DNA of 64,000 nt. It comes from SB11 sp964584305. Its GTDB lineage: Bacteria; Bacteroidota; Bacteroidia; UBA8524. Positions 44,687 to 50,957 of the stretch are shown piece by piece (within the stretch, counting starts at the first letter, position 1; each line of letters opens with the position of its first letter). The DNA lies in the NCBI GenBank assembly GCA_964584305.1, contig CAZOZL010000012.1, positions 3,233-67,232 of the forward strand. The letters run 5' to 3'. The notes beneath the pieces are model-generated. The model did no database searches. It had not been told where the DNA came from and worked only from the letters and a program-made list of their open reading frames with translations. Position numbers and translations under genes: made by a program.

Positions 44687-45244
44687 ATGAAAACAATGAA
44701 GCGGATAGGTATTGTGATTATCTTATTATTTGCGATAAACAATAGCTTAATAGCACAAGCCAAACAAGGTGGTTTTAACTGGGATAAAGTAGTGTATGGG
44801 GGAAGTATTTTACCTCAATTTTCTAATTTTGGAACTACAATAACAGCCAACCCATTTGTAGGCTATAAAGTTACAGACAAACTTGTACCAGGGATAATGC
44901 TAAGTTATAACTACTCACGATTAAGAAACTGGCCAAATATTGGGCGAACCACCACTTTTAATTCTTTAGGGGTATCGCCATTTGTGAGATATTCTATTTT
45001 AGATAATTTTTTTGCCCAAGCCGAGTATGAGCTTTTAAATGGCAACTTTAAGGTAACATCGCCCTCGCAAGAAGCATCATTTGCTGAAAATAATTTATTT
45101 ATAGGCGGTGGGTATATTAATAGGTTGGGCGGTAATAATGCTATTTTTGCACAAGTGATGTATAATGTTACTTGGCAGGGTGCAGCAGGCAATTCTGTTT
45201 ATGCCTCACCGTTTATATATAGAGTAGGGTTTTCTATTTTCTAA
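44687..45244 (+). CDS. Predicted small outer-membrane beta-barrel protein
   Basis: The protein (185 residues from ATG 44687) has a signal peptide (IIILLFAINNSLIAQAK-like, ending AQA) and a barrel pattern: YGGSILPQFSNFGTTI, NPFVGYKVTDKLVPGIMLSYNY, FVRYSILDNFFAQAEYELL, and a final strand YRVGFSIF ending in Phe. This agrees with 8-stranded OMPs common in the phylum; function unknown. The TTG at 44678 is rejected as a start because it is part of the -7 box. Its end overlaps by 4 bp the end of the convergent rhomboid gene. Confidence 0.75.
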   Translation: MKTMKRIGIVIILLFAINNSLIAQAKQGGFNWDKVVYGGSILPQFSNFGTTITANPFVGYKVTDKLVPGIMLSYNYSRLRNWPNIGRTTTFNSLGVSPFVRYSILDNFFAQAEYELLNGNFKVTSPSQEASFAENNLFIGGGYINRLGGNNAIFAQVMYNVTWQGAAGNSVYASPFIYRVGFSIF

Positions 45245-45864
45245 AATCCAATTGCATTTTTAATTTGGTCTATAAAATCTAAACCCCATTGTGGTCTTAG
45301 CATTAAGGTAAAAACAAAACCAAATACCGCTCCATAAAAATGAGCATCGTGGTTTATATAATCACCACCTCGCTTGCCCATATATGATGAGTACACCAAA
45401 TACAATACGCCAAACAGCACGGCTGGTATATATATTGGGATAAAAAGCATCCCAATACCACCTAAAGGATTTAGTAATATTGAGGCGTATATCACAGCAC
45501 TAGTAGCCCCCGAAGCTCCCAAGGAATTATAGGTAGGATTGTCCTTAAACTTTAAAAATGTACTTAGCGATGCAATAACAATAGCACTTATGTACATAAG
45601 TATAAAAGCAATAGTCCCCATAGCGTTTAGGTAAATGCTATATACTGCCTCTACATTTTTACCAAAAATAAACAGCACCCACATATTTACTGCCAAGTGC
45701 GTATAATCAGCATGGATAAAACCATGAGTAACAAATCTATACCACTCTTTTCTACCATTAATCACATAAGGGTTAAAAATTAGCTTATCCATTATTTCCC
45801 GTCTCTGGAAAGAGTAAATGCTTAGACCAACAGTAATAATTATAATAATTAGGGTAATGCTCAT
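45241..45864 (-). CDS. Rhomboid family intramembrane serine protease
   Basis: The 207-residue membrane protein has six hydrophobic segments. The catalytic Ser lies in SLGASGATSAVIYA (GxSG, about residue 114) and the catalytic His in HDAHFYGAVFGF (about 180). FVTHGFIHADYTHLAVNMWVLFIFG is the typical Leu/His block before the Ser helix. Rhomboids cut transmembrane substrates inside the bilayer; the substrate is unknown. It is a single gene, convergent with the barrel gene and divergent to the DksA-like gene. Confidence 0.92.
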   Translation of the reverse strand: MSITLIIIIITVGLSIYSFQRREIMDKLIFNPYVINGRKEWYRFVTHGFIHADYTHLAVNMWVLFIFGKNVEAVYSIYLNAMGTIAFILMYISAIVIASLSTFLKFKDNPTYNSLGASGATSAVIYASILLNPLGGIGMLFIPIYIPAVLFGVLYLVYSSYMGKRGGDYINHDAHFYGAVFGFVFTLMLRPQWGLDFIDQIKNAIGF

Positions 45865-46028
45865 TACCTACAAAACAAAGCAATTTTAATGACTTTATAA
45901 AGGTATCTATCGTGGTTTTAAGGTCTGAAAAAAAATAGTATTGGGTTAATCGTGTTAGCAGCTTTTGCCACAGCTACTTTTAATATTCTTTTGTGATAGG
46001 GAACGGTAAAATGAGTATTAGCTTAATG

Positions 46029-46058
46029 AAAGCAAGGCAGGGATGCCTTGCTTTTTTG
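46029..46058 (+). terminator. Orphan terminator-like hairpin before the DksA-like gene
   Basis: The stem AAAGCAAGGCA / TGCCTTGCTTT with loop GGGA (46029-46054) ends in a T-run on the plus strand. It lies between two divergent genes, 30 bp before an ATG, so it does not end any known gene. It could close a small RNA or act as an attenuator. Confidence 0.65.
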
Positions 46059-46089
46059 TATATTGAGTTTTTATTAGAGAGGATTATGT

Positions 46090-46437
46090 ATGAAAGCGGA
46101 AAACAAACCACAATTTGGTAGCAATGAAATTAAAACTAAAATTGAAGTTGAAATAGCTAAAACCAAAGCTATTATTATAGAGTATAAAGGTATGAGCCAA
46201 CCTATTAGCCCTGAAAATGCAATTGGGCGTATATCGCGTATGGATGCTATAAACAACAAAAGCGTTACAGAGGCTGCATTGCGCCAAGCAGAAAATAAAC
46301 TTAAAAAATTAGAATTTGCTTTAACAAAAGTTGGAAGCAAAGATTTTGGTAAATGTATTAAATGCAAACAACTAATACCCATGGGCAGGATATTGCTTAT
46401 GCCCCAAAGCACGCACTGTGTAGCTTGTGCAAGGTAG
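46090..46437 (+). CDS. TraR/DksA C4-type zinc-finger protein
   Basis: The 115-residue protein ends in a four-cysteine zinc finger, CIKCKQLIPMGRILLMPQSTHCVACAR, with a helical coiled-coil-like N-terminus (residues 10-80). DksA/TraR proteins bind RNA polymerase in the secondary channel and adjust initiation with ppGpp. It lacks the acidic DxxDxA tip I would look for between the helices (MSQPISPENAIGR), so its action on RNA polymerase is uncertain. A hairpin with a T-run lies 30 bp before the ATG and could control expression. Confidence 0.75.
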   Translation: MKAENKPQFGSNEIKTKIEVEIAKTKAIIIEYKGMSQPISPENAIGRISRMDAINNKSVTEAALRQAENKLKKLEFALTKVGSKDFGKCIKCKQLIPMGRILLMPQSTHCVACAR

Positions 46438-46440
46438 CAG

Positions 46441-46929
46441 CTATTGTTCCACAGTCATGTTAATCTTTAAGTCTTGCTCATCTACCTTAATCCCATCTTT
46501 ATAAAAAATTAGCTTGTACTTGTGCGTAAAAGTAGTAGCTACTTGGCAATTAAACTCAATATGCAATTCTTCACTAGTACTTTGAGTATCTGCACTTAGT
46601 GTTGTAGATTGCCGCCCATTGATAAACTGAGCATCTAAGCCCATATGTGGATTAGTAATAACAACCGAATCGGCAGTGCAAGAATCGTTAGTTCTACCAC
46701 AAAATACTGTAATATTTGCTATATCTTGTGGACAAGGGCTTATGCCTATGGCATGTGTGGCAGAAACATCGGATGTAAACAAATAACTATTTGGTTCGGG
46801 AGCGGGTACGAATGGGGGAACTATATTATCCACCGTTTCTGGCTTACAACTACTAACAGCAAAAACAAATACTAATACTATTAGCGAGAGTATAGATAAA
46901 TTAAGTGTAGCCTTACGAGTATATTTCAT
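46441..46929 (-). CDS. Small lipoprotein, unknown function
   Basis: The 162-residue protein has a lipoprotein signal ending FAVSSC (about residue 28), then a short proline-rich spacer (VPPFVPAPEPN) and a beta-rich domain with a possible disulfide pair (SPCPQDI, FCGRTNDSC). No family is recognised. Its promoter region is unusual: three tandem copies of a 9-bp unit lie immediately upstream (46932-46958) and create two -7 boxes. It is convergent with the DksA-like gene (3-bp gap). Confidence 0.72.
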   Translation of the reverse strand: MKYTRKATLNLSILSLIVLVFVFAVSSCKPETVDNIVPPFVPAPEPNSYLFTSDVSATHAIGISPCPQDIANITVFCGRTNDSCTADSVVITNPHMGLDAQFINGRQSTTLSADTQSTSEELHIEFNCQVATTFTHKYKLIFYKDGIKVDEQDLKINMTVEQ

Positions 46930-46931
46930 AC

Positions 46932-46958
46932 ATCAAATATATCAAATATATCAAATTT
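46932..46958 (-). promoter_or_regulatory. Triplicated 9-bp repeat with stacked -7 boxes (TATATTTG twice)
   Basis: ATCAAATAT, ATCAAATAT, ATCAAATTT on the plus strand. On the minus strand this gives two exact TAnnTTTG boxes, 46934-46941 and 46943-46950, nine bases apart, directly before the lipoprotein ATG at 46929. Confidence 0.6.
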
Positions 46959-47105
46959 TAAATGAAAAATTTTTACTTAGTAAAATCTGCTACCCTGATG
47001 AAGGTTAAACAAATTATTAACCAAGCAATGAAATTATAATAATGAAAGAAGACCCCACTTTGCTTTACATTTAGTGATTAATTTAGCAAAGAATTAGAAA
47101 GTATT

Positions 47106-48038
47106 TTAAACCTGTCCAGCAAGTAAATACATAACTGCCATACGTATAGCAACGCCATTTTCTACTTGTTGTAGTATAATACTGTGGTGTTTGCTATCAG
47201 CAACCTCGCTGCTTATTTCTACCCCTCTGTTTATTGGACCTGGGTGCATTACTGTAATTTCTTTGTTTAGCGAGTTAAGAATATCCAACGTTAAACCATA
47301 TTGCAAGGTGTATTCTCGCAGGGTGGGAAAATACTTAATATCTTGTCGTTCCATTTGAATACGCAGCATATTGGCTACATCGCACCACTCAAGGGCCTTG
47401 CGCAGGTTTGTTTCTACTTTTACCCCTAATGCGTTTATATGTTTGGGAATAAGCGTGGTAGGTCCACAAACCATTACTTCTGCACCCAGTTTTTGCAGGC
47501 AAAGTATATTGCTTAATGCCACACGGCTGTGTAGTATATCGCCCACAATTACTACCTTTTTTCCTACTAAGCTATTCCCGTGGCGTTCTCTAATACTGTA
47601 CGCATCAAGCAGGGCTTGGGTGGGGTGTTCGTGTGTGCCATCGCCTGCGTTAATTATTTGGGCTTTTATATGTTTGCTTAAAAATACACACGCCCCTGGT
47701 TTGGGGTGGCGCAATACTACCATGTCAACCTTCATGGCAAGTATATTGTTTACCGTATCTATTAAGGTTTCCCCTTTTGATACAGATGATAATACTGCGG
47801 AGAAATTCACCACATCGGCACTTAAACGTTTTTGTGCCAACTCAAACGATATGCGAGTGCGGGTGCTGTTTTCAAAAAATATATTGGCTATGGTAACATC
47901 GCGCAGACTGGGAACTTTTTTAATAGGTCGGTTAATTACTTCTTTAAAAGTATCAGCGGTTTCAAATATCAGCTGTATATCATCAGCGGTGATATTTTTA
48001 ATCCCCAAAAGGTGGTCTGAACTTAGTCTGCTATTCAT
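47106..48038 (-). CDS. pyrB: Aspartate carbamoyltransferase catalytic chain
   Basis: Second step of pyrimidine synthesis: carbamoyl phosphate plus aspartate to carbamoylaspartate. Motifs: FFENSTRTRISFELA (carbamoyl-phosphate STRT loop, about 53-67), GDGTHEHPTQALLDAY (about 133-148), and VMHPGPINRGVEI (about 268-280). The 310-residue length is normal for the catalytic chain. No regulatory chain (pyrI) is adjacent. It overlaps pyrR by 8 bp, so the two are one operon with likely translational coupling. Confidence 0.97.
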   Translation of the reverse strand: MNSRLSSDHLLGIKNITADDIQLIFETADTFKEVINRPIKKVPSLRDVTIANIFFENSTRTRISFELAQKRLSADVVNFSAVLSSVSKGETLIDTVNNILAMKVDMVVLRHPKPGACVFLSKHIKAQIINAGDGTHEHPTQALLDAYSIRERHGNSLVGKKVVIVGDILHSRVALSNILCLQKLGAEVMVCGPTTLIPKHINALGVKVETNLRKALEWCDVANMLRIQMERQDIKYFPTLREYTLQYGLTLDILNSLNKEITVMHPGPINRGVEISSEVADSKHHSIILQQVENGVAIRMAVMYLLAGQV

Positions 48039-48573
48039 TGTCTGTTATTAGCAATACTTGGTTGTTTTGGTGTAAAGGGTCAAAATTTACTTTCACTTTA
48101 TCGTTTGCACGGGTATCTACTTGGCTGCCCACAAAATCAGGCTCAATGGGCAACTCACGGCTATACCTTCTATCTACTAAAATCATTAGTTCTACTCTGC
48201 TAGGTCTGCCAAAGGCAGTTAGTGCATCCATTGCGGCACGCACGCTTCGCCCTGTGTATAATACATCATCAATTAAGACAACGCTTTTGTCTTCAATCAA
48301 AAAATCGAGTTTGGTAGATTTGGGTATCAGCGGTTCACCTCTTCTAAAATCATCTCTATGAAAAGTAGTATCTAATTCTCCAAACGGAATATTTGCATTG
48401 CCTGATATTTTACTTACTTTTTCCCATATCATTCGGGCAAAGTTTACTCCACGAGGTTGCAAGCCTATTATTACTGTATCATTAAAATTGCCGTGTTTTT
48501 CATACAATTGGAAAGCAAGCCTTTGCAGGATAATGTTTAGTTTTTGGCTGCTTAGTAATATGTTATCTTTCAA
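48031..48573 (-). CDS. pyrR: PyrR: bifunctional pyrimidine regulator / uracil phosphoribosyltransferase family
   Basis: PRTase-fold protein with the PRPP loop VVLIDDVLYTGRSVRAAMDAL (about residues 98-118) and VIIGLQPRGVNFA (about 36-48). In Bacillus it binds pyr mRNA to attenuate transcription and also makes UMP from uracil. I place the start at TTG 48573 (180 residues, KDNILLSSQKLN); an earlier in-frame TTG at 48597 lies inside a -7 box. With a transcript start only about 15 nt upstream there is no room for a PyrR attenuator here, so it may act mainly as an enzyme or at another site. It overlaps pyrB by 8 bp. Confidence 0.9.
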   Translation of the reverse strand: MKDNILLSSQKLNIILQRLAFQLYEKHGNFNDTVIIGLQPRGVNFARMIWEKVSKISGNANIPFGELDTTFHRDDFRRGEPLIPKSTKLDFLIEDKSVVLIDDVLYTGRSVRAAMDALTAFGRPSRVELMILVDRRYSRELPIEPDFVGSQVDTRANDKVKVNFDPLHQNNQVLLITDNE

Positions 48574-48594
48574 AGGGCAAGTGTTTTTGCACTT

Positions 48595-48602
48595 CAAAAA
48601 TA
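48595..48602 (-). promoter_or_regulatory. -7 promoter box TATTTTTG before pyrR
   Basis: Exact TAnnTTTG match on the minus strand. Its TTG is in frame with pyrR and would give an apparent but unlikely start at 48597. Confidence 0.5.
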
Positions 48603-48700
48603 GTATTTTATAAAGAAACTAACGAACCTGTTTTAAAACGGTGCTTTTTTCTTTTAAAATTTCTGCTGTTTAATAGTAAGGTATTACTCTTTTTAGTACA

Positions 48701-48930
48701 GTACTTACCCGCAGTGCATTAATACTGCAAGTTGTGTAAATAACTGGATACCAGTGTCTTTATTAGCTGTTAGCTATTGGTTTTTAGCCTTTAGTGCGGT
48801 GGCAGTCATGCTACACTTGATTTAGTATCTATGCGGCTACCCTATTAAAAAAAGACAGAATAGGCACAAATGCCCATTCTATACATAAAGGTTTTGTTAA
48901 GGGTATGAATTGCGGCAGGTTTCAACCTGC
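48701..48930 (+). repeat. Intergenic modular repeat, copy B (modules M1, M2, M3, M4)
   Basis: This is the most complete copy. The 485-bp gap 48598-49082 has no gene. M1 48701-48723 (TTACCCGCAGTGCATTAAT); M2 48731-48794 (ATACCAGTGT, TAGCTATTGG, TTTTTAGCCT); M3 48837-48896, with hairpin GGCA-N4-TGCC and CATAAAGG; M4 48904-48930, with hairpin CAGGTT-TC-AACCTG. The order and spacing serve as reference for the other copies. Confidence 0.75.
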
Positions 48931-49082
48931 TGCTAAGAAAGCTAATGCTTTCCCTTGCAAAAATATCCGTCTTTTAAAGACTAAATTTTGACAGAAAATC
49001 GTTTACTAATCATAATTACAGCGTATTTATTGAAAACTGGAACAGATATTGAATTATTTATAATAGAACCAATAAACAAATT

Positions 49083-49895
49083 ATGAAAAAGGTAATCGCA
49101 TTTTTGGGCTTAATAGCCGTTTTAGGAACTTTACCCGCATTTATTGATAAAGATGCACAGGAACTTAATACTGATAGTAAGGTGAAACTTAGAAGTATAG
49201 AAAACAACGCCTTCACTTATGGCGAGCATTTAAAATATAGAGTACACTATGGTTTTATAAATGCTGGCTATATAGACCTAAAGGTGAAAGAAAAGCCCGT
49301 AATTATTAAAGGCAGAGGCGTATATCATATTGATGGGTATGGTCGCTCTCGCTCTGGTTTTGATTGGATGTTTAAAGTACGTGATCATTTTCAATCGTAT
49401 TTGGATACACAAGCCCTTGTGCCTTTGCAGTTTATCAAAAGCCAAAAAGAGGGAGGATATGAAGATTCCGACTTTGTAATTTTTAACTACAAACTAAAAA
49501 AATACTTTAGCAAAAAAGGAGTTAAAGAAATTCCGCTTGATATTCAGGATGTTGTATCAGTAGCCTACTACGCCCGTACGCTAAAAGTGAGTGACGTGCC
49601 TATTGGCACTTCATATATACTAAATGTATATTTAGATAATGAGATTTTTCCTTTGAAATTTATAATTGATGGACGTGAGACTATTAAAACTGATATTGGT
49701 GAAATAAAAGCCATAAGAGTAGTGCCTCAAGCTATTAATGGGCGTGTTTTTAAAGATAAAAATGCTTTAAAAGTTTGGATATCTGATGATGAAAACAAAC
49801 TTCCATTACGCATAAAAGCAAATATTATGGTAGGTTCTATAAAAGCTGATATTACTCATCACTCGGGTTTAAAACACCCATTAAACTATAAATAA
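49083..49895 (+). CDS. DUF3108 family exported protein
   Basis: The 270-residue protein has an N-terminal signal-like segment (AFLGLIAVLGTLPAF) and the DUF3108 pattern: FTYGEHLKYRVHYGFINAGY (about residues 46-65), ISDDENKLPLRIKANIMVG near the C-terminus and VYHIDGYGRSRSGFDWMFKVRDHF in between. These proteins are periplasmic or outer-membrane-associated beta-sandwich proteins of unknown function, common in Bacteroidota and Proteobacteria. It is monocistronic: a strong terminator follows 23 bp after the stop. Confidence 0.83.
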   Translation: MKKVIAFLGLIAVLGTLPAFIDKDAQELNTDSKVKLRSIENNAFTYGEHLKYRVHYGFINAGYIDLKVKEKPVIIKGRGVYHIDGYGRSRSGFDWMFKVRDHFQSYLDTQALVPLQFIKSQKEGGYEDSDFVIFNYKLKKYFSKKGVKEIPLDIQDVVSVAYYARTLKVSDVPIGTSYILNVYLDNEIFPLKFIIDGRETIKTDIGEIKAIRVVPQAINGRVFKDKNALKVWISDDENKLPLRIKANIMVGSIKADITHHSGLKHPLNYK

Positions 49896-49918
49896 TATTT
49901 TTAACAAATTACCTTTTA

Positions 49919-49956
49919 CCCCAACCTTAATTGTATAAGGTTGGGGTTTTTTATTT
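49919..49956 (+). terminator. Intrinsic terminator after the DUF3108 gene
   Basis: The perfect 11-bp stem CCCCAACCTTA / TAAGGTTGGGG (49919-49946) is followed by TTTTTTATTT. Confidence 0.92.
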
Positions 49957-50020
49957 CCTTTGCCCCTGTTTGAATTTTTTTAGTACCGAAAATATAGCCC
50001 TTACTCTTTGGGAGTATGAT

Positions 50021-50617
50021 ATGAGTTACTCCGAGTTAATTGGAACGGTTTTGGGCATTGGTGCTACCGTACTTTCGGCAATGCGTATTACCTATACTTG
50101 GTTGGTAAATTTAGTAGCTGTTATATTTTTTGCAATAGTATTTTATCAGTTGCAACTATATGCCGATTTAATACTGCAAGCCTATTATTTTGCTATGGGC
50201 ATATTGGGGTGGTTGTGGTGGAATAAAAAAGCTAAAAAATCCCATGTACCCGTAAGCTATTGGAAACCTAAAACAAGCATTTATTTGCTCACCATTATTG
50301 GGATACTAATAGCCTCGCTATTTATGGGCTATGTGGTAAGCAATTTCACTATTTGGATGCCGCAGTGGTTTCCTGCCGCTGCTGTTATGCCCTATCCCAA
50401 TGCTTTTATTTTAGTACTAAGTGTTGTAGGCACTTTTTTAATGAGTAAACGCAAAATAGAATGCTGGTGGATTTGGGCAATAAACAATCCCTTGGCAGCT
50501 TATATATATTGGCAACAAGGCAGCATATTATTTACCATTGTATTTATAATTTTTTGGATCATTGGGCTAAGCGGTTGGTATGCTTGGATTAAAGAGTATA
50601 AAAAAGCAAAATTTTAA
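50021..50617 (+). CDS. PnuC-family vitamin/nucleoside transporter
   Basis: The 198-residue inner-membrane protein has seven predicted helices. The PnuC pattern is visible: helical start SELIGTVLGIGATVLSAMRI, and IECWWIWAINNPLAAYIYWQQG (about 145-166), where the WxxW-type aromatic pocket binds the ribosyl substrate. PnuC relatives take up nicotinamide riboside, thiamine, riboflavin or deoxynucleosides by facilitated diffusion; sequence by eye does not settle which. The ATG at 50021 is chosen because an in-frame TTG at 49931 lies within the terminator of the preceding gene. Confidence 0.83.
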   Translation: MSYSELIGTVLGIGATVLSAMRITYTWLVNLVAVIFFAIVFYQLQLYADLILQAYYFAMGILGWLWWNKKAKKSHVPVSYWKPKTSIYLLTIIGILIASLFMGYVVSNFTIWMPQWFPAAAVMPYPNAFILVLSVVGTFLMSKRKIECWWIWAINNPLAAYIYWQQGSILFTIVFIIFWIIGLSGWYAWIKEYKKAKF

Positions 50618-50779
50618 TAACAAGTAGCACTTTCATTGTATCAATTATAGTGTTCCTTTCTAAAATTGTTTAAAGCTATAAGAGAAGCAAGACCGCTGCA
50701 CGGGCTATGTTTAGCCTTTAACATAGCTTTGTGTGGCTGCCTCCCTTCCGTTATTTAAGGGGTGGTATAAAAGCTGAGC

Positions 50780-50896
50780 GTTGCCATTCAGGTGGGCTTC
50801 ACCAACTAAGAAGATTTTTTCGCAATGATATACGCACCACACCGTCATTGCGGCTATAAGTCAACAGCAATAACTAATAAAAACACTAATATTCAG
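50780..50896. repeat. Intergenic modular repeat, copy F (module M5 plus inverted M2)
   Basis: The 340-bp gap 50618-50957 has no gene. M5 (50780-50806, CCATTCAGGTGGGCTTCAC) matches 60774-60800 and 57379-57395. M2 inverted (50867-50896, CTAATAAAAACACTAATATT) matches 48746-48767 reversed. A hairpin GCTATGTT-N8-AACATAGC lies at 50704-50727. Confidence 0.6.
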
Positions 50897-50905
50897 CTAT
50901 AATAA

Positions 50906-50935
50906 ACAAAGCCCCGCTAATTTAGCGAGGCTTTG
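50906..50935 (-). terminator. Terminator of hppA
   Basis: The stem ACAAAGCC-CGCTAA / TTAGCG-GGCTTTGT with one mismatch on each side, lies 23 bp after the hppA stop and ends TTTATT on the minus strand. The T-run is weak. Confidence 0.6.
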
Positions 50936-50957
50936 TAAAAAGTATAATTAAGTTTTC

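Noticed and set aside
46011..46121. Small ORF (36 codons) overlapping the start of the DksA-like gene
   Set aside because: It runs through the terminator hairpin and has no sign of selection; more likely untranslated.
48574..48640. PyrR-binding attenuator in the pyrR leader
   Set aside because: The -7 box lies about 20 bp from the start codon, leaving no room for anti-terminator/terminator hairpins.
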